A stretch of 50,024 nt of DNA from an uncultured Acidobacteriota bacterium (lineage in GTDB: Bacteria > Acidobacteriota > Blastocatellia > Pyrinomonadales > Pyrinomonadaceae), in the NCBI GenBank assembly GCA_902826795.1, contig CADEGD010000029.1, positions 1 to 50,024 on the forward strand, read 5' to 3'. A program made the translations under genes and the position numbers. Position 1 is the first letter of the stretch. The number at the start of each line of letters is the position of its first letter. Below the pieces are notes generated by a model, which saw only the letters and a program-made list of their open reading frames with translations, searched no databases and had not been told where the DNA came from. Below, piece after piece: positions 16,566-23,239 of the stretch.

Positions 16566-17528
16566 ATGCAGACAGCGGTGAAAGAATCGAAAATAGCTCG
16601 GACGTTTAGAGCGGATGAGATCGCGAGGGGCTTTCTCGAAGCCGCGGTCGGCAATACGCCGCTGATACGGCTTCGCAATGTTACGAAGGATCTGCCCGAA
16701 GGAGTCGAGGTGTGGGCGAAGGCCGAGTACACAAATCCGGGAGGGTCGGTGAAAGACCGGGCCGCACTTGCAATGATCCTCGCCGGTGAAAGAAGCGGAG
16801 AGCTAACGCCCGACAAAACGATCATTGATGCAACCAGCGGCAACACTGGGATCGCGTACGCAATGATCGGCGCGGCTCGCGGATATCGCGTTACGCTTGC
16901 GCTTCCAAAAAACGCAAGCAAAGCCCGGAAACAGATCTTGAAACGGTTTGGCGCGGAGATAATCGAGACCGATCCGCTGGAAGCGACCGATGGCGCTCAA
17001 CGATTAGTTCGCGAGTTAGTTGGGAGAGATCCAGACGAATATTTTTATCCCGATCAATACAACAACGAGGCGAACTGGAAAGCTCATTACGCGACGACCG
17101 CGAACGAGATTTGGTGGCAGACGAACGGGCGCGTCACGCATTTCGTCGCGGGCCTCGGAACGACGGGGACTTTCACCGGAACGACACGAAGGCTAAAAGA
17201 ATTGAACCGGCATCTAACCGCGATTTCGCTCCAGCCGTCATCACCGCTGCACGGATTAGAAGGTTTAAAGCATCTCGAAACGGCGATCGTCCCCGGCATC
17301 TACGACAACGCTCTCGCCGATTCCAACGTATTCGTCGAAACTGAAGCCGGCCAAACCATGACACGTCGCCTCGCTCGCGAAGAAGGCTTGTTCGTCGGGC
17401 CGAGTTCCGGCGCGAATGTCCACGCGGCGATCGAGGCTGCGCGGGCGATAGAAGGCGAAGGCGTGGTTGTGACGATTCTGTGCGATGGCGGCGGGAAGTA
17501 TTTGGAAGAAGAGTTCTGGAATGCTTGA
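16566..17528 (+). CDS. cysM: PLP-dependent cysteine synthase (CysM-like)
   Basis: A 320-residue fold-type II PLP enzyme. Lys63 in NPGGSVKDR binds PLP; TSGNTGIAYAM is the substrate loop; VAGLGTTGTFTGT is the phosphate-binding glycine loop; VGPSSGANVHA closes the site. The sequence style (THFVAGLGTTGT, EGLFVGPSSGA) resembles CysM and the mycobacterial O-phosphoserine enzyme that takes sulfur from a carrier-protein thiocarboxylate. The JAMM and carrier-E1 genes downstream support this. Whether the substrate is O-acetylserine or O-phosphoserine cannot be read. Probably controlled by the Cys leader upstream. Confidence 0.88.
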   Translation: MQTAVKESKIARTFRADEIARGFLEAAVGNTPLIRLRNVTKDLPEGVEVWAKAEYTNPGGSVKDRAALAMILAGERSGELTPDKTIIDATSGNTGIAYAMIGAARGYRVTLALPKNASKARKQILKRFGAEIIETDPLEATDGAQRLVRELVGRDPDEYFYPDQYNNEANWKAHYATTANEIWWQTNGRVTHFVAGLGTTGTFTGTTRRLKELNRHLTAISLQPSSPLHGLEGLKHLETAIVPGIYDNALADSNVFVETEAGQTMTRRLAREEGLFVGPSSGANVHAAIEAARAIEGEGVVVTILCDGGGKYLEEEFWNA

Positions 17529-17674
17529 TCCACGGTTTCAGGTTCGAAGTTTGAGGTTCCAAATTCCAAGTTCGATGCGCGTGATTTCCTCCGAAGAGGA
17601 GCGGGAAACGTGAAATGTGAAACCCTAAGCGGCTGTTATGTTCTTTGAAAATCTATAACGTGTGCAATTTGCGC

Positions 17675-17704
17675 TTGACAGCTTTTAAGACTGTCGGGTA
17701 ATCT
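17675..17704 (+). promoter_or_regulatory. Putative promoter of the SAM-II leader
   Basis: TTGACA (17675-17680), an 18-nt spacer and TAATCT (17699-17704). Transcription would start about 40 nt before the riboswitch core. The rest of the gap from the cysM stop (17529-17670) holds only simple TTC/AAG-rich sequence and a short TCCTC-CGAA-GAGGA hairpin. Confidence 0.5.
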
Positions 17705-17748
17705 CACTCTTGGTTCTTTACAACTTTCGATTTTCGAAAGTAATTAAC

Positions 17749-17799
17749 AGTGGCGATTTAAGTTAACTTGCTCCACTAAAAAAACTGCTAAACAACTGC
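17749..17799 (+). promoter_or_regulatory. SAM-II riboswitch
   Basis: Matches the SAM-II (metA/SAM-alpha) consensus: P1 stem AGTGG (17749-17753) / CCACT (17773-17777), conserved GATTTAA in the first loop, CTTGC before the 3' P1 strand, an A-rich linker, and conserved GCTAAA (17787-17792). A short pseudoknot is possible between AGTT (17761-17764) and AACT (17794-17797). It binds S-adenosylmethionine and turns the gene off when SAM is plentiful. An intrinsic terminator lies 17 nt downstream, so control is likely transcriptional here. Confidence 0.88.
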
Positions 17800-17815
17800 A
17801 AAGAGATTTCAATGA

Positions 17816-17849
17816 AAGCTCTCGTGCTTTTTAGCACGAGGGCTTTTTT
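17816..17849 (+). terminator. Riboswitch expression-platform terminator
   Basis: AAGCTCTCGTGC (17816-17827) pairs over 12 bp (one G-U) with GCACGAGGGCTT (17834-17845), then six T. An alternative hairpin GAGA-TTTC / GAAA-TCTC (17803-17823) uses part of the same 5' arm and could be the antiterminator. Confidence 0.9.
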
Positions 17850-17876
17850 CTTTTTGGAGTTGTCGGGAGGAAATTG

Positions 17877-19133
17877 ATGTCCGACTATTCACAATCTACG
17901 CGATTTGTACACGCCGGCGAGCGACGCGAAGCTCCTAACGGTGTTCCCGCATCAACGCCGATCTACGCGACCTCTTCTTTCATCTACGAACAGGTCGAAG
18001 ACATCGACCGCATTGTCGAAGGAGACACGACCGGCTTCGTGTACAGCCGCTACGGCAACCCGACCGTCGCAGCGTTCGAAGACGCAATGGCGCAGCTTGA
18101 GAACGGAAAGTTCGCATACGCGTTCGGCTCCGGCATGGCGGCTATTCACGGGGCGTTGCTGGCGTGTGAACTATCCAGCGGTTCGATCGTACTCGCGTCG
18201 AAAGATCTTTACGGATCGACGTTTGAGCTGCTGCTGACCGTATTCGGAGCATTTGGGGTGAAGACGGTGACCGAAGACTTTAACGATGTCGCCGCGTTGC
18301 GAGCGAAGGCGTTCGAACTCAAGCCGAGCGTGCTGCTGTGCGAGACGCTTTCGAATCCGCTTCTGAAAGTCTGCGACATCGAAGAGTGTGCTCAGATCGC
18401 CCGCGAAGTCGGAGCGAAATTGATAGTCGATAACACGTTCGCCACGCCGTACCTTTGCCGGCCGCTCGATCTCGGAGCCGACTTCGTGGTCCACAGCGCG
18501 ACAAAGTATCTCGGCGGACACGCCGATGCCACGGGCGGCGTTGTCGTGGCAAAAAAAGAGTTTGATAAGCCGGCACTGCTCGGAGCGTTGACACTCGCCG
18601 GCGGCGTGCTGAGTCCGTGGGAGGCACATTCTATCCTTCGCGGTATCAAGACGCTCGGACTGCGATTAGAGAAGCAATGCTCGAACGCGGAAATACTCGC
18701 TGCGAAGCTGCAGAAATTGCCGGAGATCAGCGAAGTGATCTATCCGAAACTTTTCGATGGTGTCGACGCGAATGCGCTTGATCGCACATTCCACGGAAAC
18801 GATTTCGGTGCGATCGTGACGATCCGTCTGGCTGAGGATACGCGGGAGGCGGCTTACAGATTTTTGAACGCTCTGAAGCTTTGTACGCGTGCGGCGAGCG
18901 TTGGCGATCTTTTTACCGGCATCGTTCATCCGGCAACCGCGACTCATCGGGAACTGTCGCCTGCGAAGAGAGACGCGATCGGGATTACGGAAGGCTTGAT
19001 CCGCATATCCGTCGGCATCGAAGACGTGAACGACATTTATGTCGATATCGAACGGGCACTTTCGGTGAGTATCCCGATTGAAGCGCCTCGGGCGCTTGCT
19101 GTTGGGCAAGGGAAAATTTCCCTGCGAGCTTAG
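17877..19133 (+). CDS. Trans-sulfuration PLP enzyme (cystathionine gamma-synthase/lyase family)
   Basis: A 418-residue Cys/Met-metabolism PLP enzyme. Family motifs: VYSRYGNPTVAAFEDAMAQL, SGMAAIHGALL, LCETLSNPLLKVCDI, VDNTFATPYLCRPLDLGAD, PLP Lys210 in HSATKYLGGH, and the late GIEDVNDIYVDIERAL. The ATG at 17877 is chosen because GGGAGG sits 6 nt upstream; the in-frame TTG at 17874 is less likely. The upstream SAM-II riboswitch points to methionine synthesis: cystathionine gamma-synthase or O-acyl-homoserine sulfhydrylase. Gamma-lyase is possible from sequence alone. Confidence 0.92.
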   Translation: MSDYSQSTRFVHAGERREAPNGVPASTPIYATSSFIYEQVEDIDRIVEGDTTGFVYSRYGNPTVAAFEDAMAQLENGKFAYAFGSGMAAIHGALLACELSSGSIVLASKDLYGSTFELLLTVFGAFGVKTVTEDFNDVAALRAKAFELKPSVLLCETLSNPLLKVCDIEECAQIAREVGAKLIVDNTFATPYLCRPLDLGADFVVHSATKYLGGHADATGGVVVAKKEFDKPALLGALTLAGGVLSPWEAHSILRGIKTLGLRLEKQCSNAEILAAKLQKLPEISEVIYPKLFDGVDANALDRTFHGNDFGAIVTIRLAEDTREAAYRFLNALKLCTRAASVGDLFTGIVHPATATHRELSPAKRDAIGITEGLIRISVGIEDVNDIYVDIERALSVSIPIEAPRALAVGQGKISLRA

Positions 19134-19137
19134 CGAT

Positions 19138-19168
19138 CTCTGCGTTTAAGGAATTTTTGAACGCAGAG
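19138..19168. repeat. Short palindrome CTCTGCGTT / AACGCAGAG
   Basis: A perfect 9-bp inverted repeat (19138-19146 and 19160-19168) followed by a second GCAGAG (19181). It belongs to the CTCTG...GCAGAG family of intergenic repeats and lies 5 nt after the trans-sulfuration gene stop. Confidence 0.65.
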
Positions 19169-19198
19169 CCCGCCAAGGCCGCAGAGAAAAGATAAAGA

Positions 19199-19636
19199 AT
19201 GATCGAAGTAACTCAAAAAATTATTGAAGAGATCACATCTCACGCCGAGAAAGATTATCCGCACGAATGCGGCGGGATGCTGATCGGCCACTTCTCGGAA
19301 GGGAAGAAGACCGTTGTCGAGACGTTCCCGCTTGAGAACGCTCGCGAGGAAGAGGCCCGGCACAACCGCGTATTAATTCTGCCGAAAGATGTGCTTCGGG
19401 CCGAGCGATATGCACGCGAGAAAAAGCTCGACGTAGTCGGCTATTACCATTCGCATCCGGACGATCGTGCGGTGCCGTCGCAATACGACCTCGATCACGC
19501 ACTGCCGGTTTGGTCATACATCATCGCGTCGGTTCTTGATGGAAAGGTCGACGACATCGCGTCGTGGGAGATGGAGAACGACCGGTCGCGGTTTAATGAG
19601 GAGATTATTAAAAAAGCGTTATCTGCTTCGGAATAA
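19199..19636 (+). CDS. JAMM/MPN+ metalloprotease (Mec+-like)
   Basis: A 145-residue single-domain JAMM (M67) protease. The zinc site is complete: HSHPDDRAVPSQYD gives H-x-H-x7-S-x2-D, and PHECGGMLIGH supplies the N-terminal Glu region. Bacterial proteins of this size remove groups from, or cut after, the Gly-Gly of ubiquitin-like sulfur carriers; Mec+ frees cysteine from the CysO-cysteine adduct. The gene 68 bp downstream encodes a sulfur carrier fused to its E1, a direct candidate substrate, so this enzyme may both process the fusion and release cysteine. Confidence 0.9.
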   Translation: MIEVTQKIIEEITSHAEKDYPHECGGMLIGHFSEGKKTVVETFPLENAREEEARHNRVLILPKDVLRAERYAREKKLDVVGYYHSHPDDRAVPSQYDLDHALPVWSYIIASVLDGKVDDIASWEMENDRSRFNEEIIKKALSASE

Positions 19637-19704
19637 GTGAGAAGCGGAAAGCACTTACAGACTTATCACTTATCACTTATTCCGTAGCAAGAAGGGAAAT
19701 ACAT

Positions 19705-21186
19705 ATGTCAGTAACGATAGTAATACCTACACCTTTAAGGCAGTTTGCCGGCGGCAATTCGGAGGTCGAGGTAAGCGCCGCGACGGCGGGCGATGCGCTT
19801 CGCGAACTCACAACCGAGCATGGCGAGCTTCGCAAGCATCTTTACAACGATCAGGATAAACTTCGCAATTTTATAAATGTTTACGTTGGCGATGAAGATA
19901 TCCGCCACCTCGACGGGCCAGCGACGGTTGTGAAAGACGGCGAGACAATAATGATCGTCCCGTCGATCGCTGGGGGCAGTGCCGTTGGAACGCGGACATT
20001 CTTGTCCGCTGACCTTGACGCGGACAAGCAGTCCCGAGTTCCGACCGAGCTTTCCAACGACGAGATCGCCCGATATTCGCGACATCTCATCCTGCCGGAG
20101 GTCGGGCTCGAGGGCCAAAAAAAGCTTAAGAACGCTCGTGTGCTAACGATCGGCACGGGCGGGCTCGGATCGCCGCTCGGGTTATATCTCGCGGCGGCGG
20201 GCGTGGGCACGATCGGCGTGGTCGATTTCGATGTCGTCGATTCGTCGAACCTTCAACGACAGATAATCCACGGTACGAAGGATGTCGGCCGGTCGAAGAT
20301 CGAATCGGCTCGCGACCGTCTGCAAGACATCAACCCGCACACAAAGGTCGAGGCGTTCGAAACGCGACTGACCAGTGAGAACGCTCTTGAACTGTTCAAA
20401 GAGTTCGACGTGATCGTCGACGGCACGGACAATTTTCCGACGCGTTATCTCGTAAACGACGCGAGCGTGCTGACCGGCAAGCCGAATGTTTACGGTTCGA
20501 TTTTCAGGTTCGAAGGGCAAGCGAGCGTCTTCTGGGCAGAGAAAGGCGCATGTTACCGCTGCCTTTATCCCGAGCCGCCGCCGCCCGGACTAGTCCCCTC
20601 TTGCGCAGAGGGCGGCGTGCTCGGAGTATTGCCCGGGATCGTCGGGACCATCCAGGCAAACGAAGTTATCAAGGTCATCCTCGGAGCCGAAGGGATCTTG
20701 CTCAATCGCCTGCTGCTGTTCGATGCGTGGAAGATGACGTTCCGCCAGTTGAAGCTTCGCAAGGATCCTGAGTGTCCGCTTTGCGGCGACAACCCAACCA
20801 TTAAAGAGCTGATCGATTACGAACAGTTTTGCGGATTGAAAGATCCGGTTGAAGCGAAGCCCGATCTTGAAGAAATTACGGTAACCGAACTCAAAGCCCT
20901 GTTCGACAGCGGCGCCGATTTTCAACTTATCGACGTTCGCGAACCGCACGAATTTGAGATCGCTCGAATCCCGACTGCGAAACTCATCCCGCTCGGCGAG
21001 GTTGTGAACCGTATCTGCGAGATCAAAGGTGCGAAGACCACCGTCGTCCAGTGCAAAGGCGGAGTCCGAAGTGCGAAAGCGATCCAATATCTAAAAGATG
21101 CAGGATTCGAAGGAAGGCTGATCAACCTGAAAGGCGGAATCCGAGCGTGGTCGAATGAGGTAGACCCGAGCGTGCCGCGATACTGA
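19705..21186 (+). CDS. Fused sulfur carrier (MoaD/CysO) - E1 (MoeB/ThiF) - rhodanese protein
   Basis: A 493-residue three-domain protein. Residues 1-91 form a ubiquitin-like MoaD/CysO/ThiS domain ending with internal Gly90-Gly91 (VPSIAGGSA). Residues ~115-370 form an E1-like adenylating domain: ATP loop GTGGLGSPLGLYLAAAG, RQIIH, zinc cysteines CYRC and CPLC, and a ThiF-like Cys300 in SCAEGGVLG. Residues ~390-493 form a rhodanese with active Cys450 in QCKGGVRS. The E1-rhodanese half equals MoeZ. The carrier would be thiocarboxylated in cis or after cleavage at Gly91. AGAAGGGAA precedes the start. Context (CysM-like enzyme, JAMM) favours cysteine synthesis over molybdopterin. Confidence 0.92.
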   Translation: MSVTIVIPTPLRQFAGGNSEVEVSAATAGDALRELTTEHGELRKHLYNDQDKLRNFINVYVGDEDIRHLDGPATVVKDGETIMIVPSIAGGSAVGTRTFLSADLDADKQSRVPTELSNDEIARYSRHLILPEVGLEGQKKLKNARVLTIGTGGLGSPLGLYLAAAGVGTIGVVDFDVVDSSNLQRQIIHGTKDVGRSKIESARDRLQDINPHTKVEAFETRLTSENALELFKEFDVIVDGTDNFPTRYLVNDASVLTGKPNVYGSIFRFEGQASVFWAEKGACYRCLYPEPPPPGLVPSCAEGGVLGVLPGIVGTIQANEVIKVILGAEGILLNRLLLFDAWKMTFRQLKLRKDPECPLCGDNPTIKELIDYEQFCGLKDPVEAKPDLEEITVTELKALFDSGADFQLIDVREPHEFEIARIPTAKLIPLGEVVNRICEIKGAKTTVVQCKGGVRSAKAIQYLKDAGFEGRLINLKGGIRAWSNEVDPSVPRY

Positions 21187-21210
21187 CGAAACTACTAACT
21201 GCAAACTAGA

Positions 21211-21252
21211 AAACTGGTAACTGTTAGGAAGTGTTCTGATAGTTACCAGTTT
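21211..21252. repeat. 12-bp perfect hairpin after the fusion gene
   Basis: AAACTGGTAACT (21211-21222) and AGTTACCAGTTT (21241-21252) are perfect complements around an 18-nt loop. No T run follows, so it is a repeat or a weak convergent terminator between the fusion gene and vapC. Confidence 0.6.
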
Positions 21253-21270
21253 ATCTATGCCGATGCAGGC

Positions 21271-21708
21271 CTAGGTGATCACTAGAAGGTTGTCCTTCGA
21301 GGCTCCGTGAACGGCACTGGGTGTGATCTTCCTATCAAACGTAACCAGCCGTCCGCCCTTAGAAGTAGCAAGGCCAAGAAGATAAATGTCCGTCAACTGT
21401 CTAGGACCAAAGATTCGATTAGCGTCGAAGCGGCTCTCGTCTAGAATAGAAATGTCATCAACCCAGAATTCGTGATCCGTATCGCGGGCGAACCCTTTCA
21501 GCCATCCCACTATATCCGCGGCAGAATATTGATCCGGAGCTGCGTAGCTCGGCTGCGACATTATTCGCACAACTCCGTTTTCGGTCAAGGGGCAAGTAGC
21601 CCATCCATCACTTTTTGCCGCTTTCCACCAGGCATGAACCAAGGAGTGGAAAACATGGTCAAAGTCGAGCAAGGCAAGAACGACGTGTACATCGAATAAC
21701 GCCCGCAT
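21271..21708 (-). CDS. vapC: VapC-type PIN-domain ribonuclease toxin
   Basis: A 145-residue PIN-domain protein. The acidic site is visible: Asp6 (ALFDVHVVLALL), Glu43 (LTENGVVR), Asp107 (LTDIYLLGLA) and Asp125 (LVTFDRK). It has the TA-system PIN subfamily style (CPLTENGVVRIM). It would cleave RNA, usually tRNA, when freed from its antitoxin. It begins 2 nt after the vapB stop, so the two are co-translated. Confidence 0.9.
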   Translation of the reverse strand: MRALFDVHVVLALLDFDHVFHSLVHAWWKAAKSDGWATCPLTENGVVRIMSQPSYAAPDQYSAADIVGWLKGFARDTDHEFWVDDISILDESRFDANRIFGPRQLTDIYLLGLATSKGGRLVTFDRKITPSAVHGASKDNLLVIT

Positions 21709-21710
21709 TG

Positions 21711-21947
21711 CTAGATGCCTTCTTCCTCTCTTATCTGGTCGATGAACTCATTAGTGATGATCCGACCGCGGCTTGGGATGACCGGCACTCCGTTTCGGTA
21801 GGTGATCTTTCTCATTTTCTTTGAGTCACCGTTCAAGCCCTTGCGCACCAGTCGGGATACAACCTTGCCGGCCGTTGTATTCTCGTGCCGGGCGAGTTCT
21901 TTTACAGCCAGTAAAACGTCCTCTTCTATGTCTAAGGTCGTTCTCAT
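21711..21947 (-). CDS. vapB: VapB-type ribbon-helix-helix antitoxin
   Basis: A 78-residue protein. The N-terminal ribbon-helix-helix DNA-binding domain is clear (MRTTLDIEEDVLLAVKELA...TAGKVVSRLVRKGL), followed by a tail that would wrap the toxin (GRIITNEFIDQIREEEG). It should repress its own promoter, which lies directly upstream. No ribosome site is visible before the ATG, in line with the promoter position (see 21955-21984). Confidence 0.88.
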   Translation of the reverse strand: MRTTLDIEEDVLLAVKELARHENTTAGKVVSRLVRKGLNGDSKKMRKITYRNGVPVIPSRGRIITNEFIDQIREEEGI

Positions 21948-21954
21948 ATGACTG

Positions 21955-21984
21955 ATGTTATTGCATCATCGCATCAGATGTCAA
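21955..21984 (-). promoter_or_regulatory. vapBC promoter with operator-like repeats; possible leaderless start
   Basis: On the minus strand: TTGACA (21984-21979), an 18-nt spacer containing GATGCGATGATG-type repeats, and TAACAT (21960-21955). A start site ~7 nt further on falls at or next to the vapB ATG (21947), so the mRNA may lack a leader. The GATG repeats between the boxes are a likely binding site for VapB. Confidence 0.5.
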
Positions 21985-21990
21985 CGATAT

Positions 21991-22065
21991 GCAAAAAGCC
22001 CGCACGCTAGTAAGGCGTAACGATCAACTCGGATGTTACACCCTTACTAACGTGCGGGCTTCTGC
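21991..22065 (-). terminator. Long intrinsic terminator of the superoxide dismutase gene
   Basis: Left arm 21991-22021 and right arm 22034-22065 pair for about 28 bp with few mismatches (core GCCCGCACG / CGTGCGGGC and TAGTAAGG / CCTTACTA) around a ~12-nt loop. Read on the minus strand it ends GCGGGCTTTTTGC. Confidence 0.9.
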
Positions 22066-22071
22066 AAATTC

Positions 22072-22701
22072 CTACGCTTTCGCGCTTCCGGCCGTATCCG
22101 ACAGCCTTCCGCTGACGACATCCCAGTTGATGTTCGAGAAGAACGCTTCGATATACTTCGGACGGTCTGCCGGAGCGTAGTCCTTGATAAAGGCATGCTC
22201 CCAAACGTCCATGATCAGGATCGGTTTATAGCCGGCAACGTTTCCGGTCTCATGCAGGTTGATCCAGTGGTTAGAGATCGCCCCGTTTGACGGGTCTTGA
22301 TAGGTCGCTGCCCAGCCCACGCCACGCATCTTGCCGGTCGCGACGAAGTCCGCCTTCCAAACATCGTAACTTCCGAAACTGTCGGCCGCGGCCTTAGCGA
22401 ACGCGGAGTCTTTGTTCGGGTCGCCCGTACCGTCTTTCACCATGTTTTCGAAATAATACTCATGCAGCACCATTCCGTTATATTCGAACCCGTAACGGCG
22501 TCGCAGTTCCGAGAATGCGGCAACCTTGGTCGCGTCGAGCTCGCCTTTGCCGATCAACTCCGCGATCTGGGTGTTGAGGGTGTTGGTATTCGTAACATAA
22601 CCCTCGTAAAGCTTGAAGTGCATCGCGAGCGTTTCATTCGAAATGCCGGTGAGGTCGCTCAGGTCGAACGACTTGGCTTTATATGTAGTATTCAGACCCA
22701 T
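22072..22701 (-). CDS. sod: Iron/manganese superoxide dismutase
   Basis: A 209-residue Fe/Mn-SOD that disproportionates superoxide. All four metal ligands are in place: His28 (AMHFKLYEGYV), His80 (GMVLHEYYFEN), Asp165 and His169 (MDVWEHAFIKDY). Metal preference cannot be decided from these motifs. No signal peptide, so cytoplasmic. A strong AAGGAGAA ribosome site lies upstream. It is a single-gene unit with a strong terminator; a class B repeat separates it from ferredoxin. Confidence 0.96.
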   Translation of the reverse strand: MGLNTTYKAKSFDLSDLTGISNETLAMHFKLYEGYVTNTNTLNTQIAELIGKGELDATKVAAFSELRRRYGFEYNGMVLHEYYFENMVKDGTGDPNKDSAFAKAAADSFGSYDVWKADFVATGKMRGVGWAATYQDPSNGAISNHWINLHETGNVAGYKPILIMDVWEHAFIKDYAPADRPKYIEAFFSNINWDVVSGRLSDTAGSAKA

Positions 22702-22717
22702 TGTTATTTCTCCTTTT

Positions 22718-22800
22718 GTTTAGAGCTCGAGCTTTAGCTTGCCGGCGTCACCGCGAATCGTCCGTTTGCAACCAAACAAGCGGAAGCTTGAACTCTGAAC
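22718..22800. repeat. 83-nt paired-hairpin repeat, class B
   Basis: Left arm GTTTAGAGCTCGAGCTTTAG (from 22718) and right arm ending GCTTGAACTCTGAAC (22800). It is more diverged than the 16472 copy (CTCGAGC for TTCAAGC; GCGGAAGC for GCTGAAGC). It fills the gap between the ferredoxin stop and the superoxide dismutase ribosome site. Confidence 0.8.
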
Positions 22801-22802
22801 TT

Positions 22803-23135
22803 CTATTCTTCCGGCCGCGTTCCGGCGTCCATGCCTTTTACGCTTGCCTGGTTGATAACCTTTACGTGTGCATCGCCGTTAACGCGTATCTGGCATGAGA
22901 GACGCGTGTTCGGCTCAAGATCGCTTTTTGTCGCGAGAATCGCTTCTTCGGCCTCGCCCATCTCTCTGAATTCACCCGAGATCACCTCGACGCGGCACGT
23001 CGTACACCGGGCGTTGCCGCCGCAGCGGTGCAATATGTCAATACCGTTATCTTCAATACAAAGAACAAGCTTCCGGCCTTCTTCGCAATCGAACTCGACG
23101 GTTCCGGTTGCGGTTTCAGCAGTGATTTTGGGCAT
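22803..23135 (-). CDS. 2Fe-2S ferredoxin (plant/adrenodoxin-like)
   Basis: A 110-residue ferredoxin. Cluster ligands are Cys38, Cys44 and Cys47 (HRCGGNARCTTC) and Cys81 (LSCQIRV), giving C-x5-C-x2-C...C. The RCGG start is typical of the 2Fe-2S group used by oxygenases and Fe-S assembly. The redox partner is not in the window. GGGAG lies ~11 nt upstream of the ATG, and a perfect 12-bp palindrome AGATACGTATCT (23137-23148) lies between them; it could be an operator or mask the ribosome site. Confidence 0.9.
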   Translation of the reverse strand: MPKITAETATGTVEFDCEEGRKLVLCIEDNGIDILHRCGGNARCTTCRVEVISGEFREMGEAEEAILATKSDLEPNTRLSCQIRVNGDAHVKVINQASVKGMDAGTRPEE

Positions 23136-23239
23136 AAGATACGTATCTCCCGAGATCGAAATCTGAACTTCTTGTGTAGTTCGAGATTGTCACAACGGTC
23201 TGTGAATGGCAAGTTGCTTATCCGCGAGGTTTCCGCAAA

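Noticed and set aside
17529..17674. A gene or known RNA between cysM and the SAM-II promoter
   Set aside because: Only short simple-sequence repeats (TTCGAAGTTTGAGGTTCC-like) and a 5-bp hairpin without T run; no ORF with a ribosome site.
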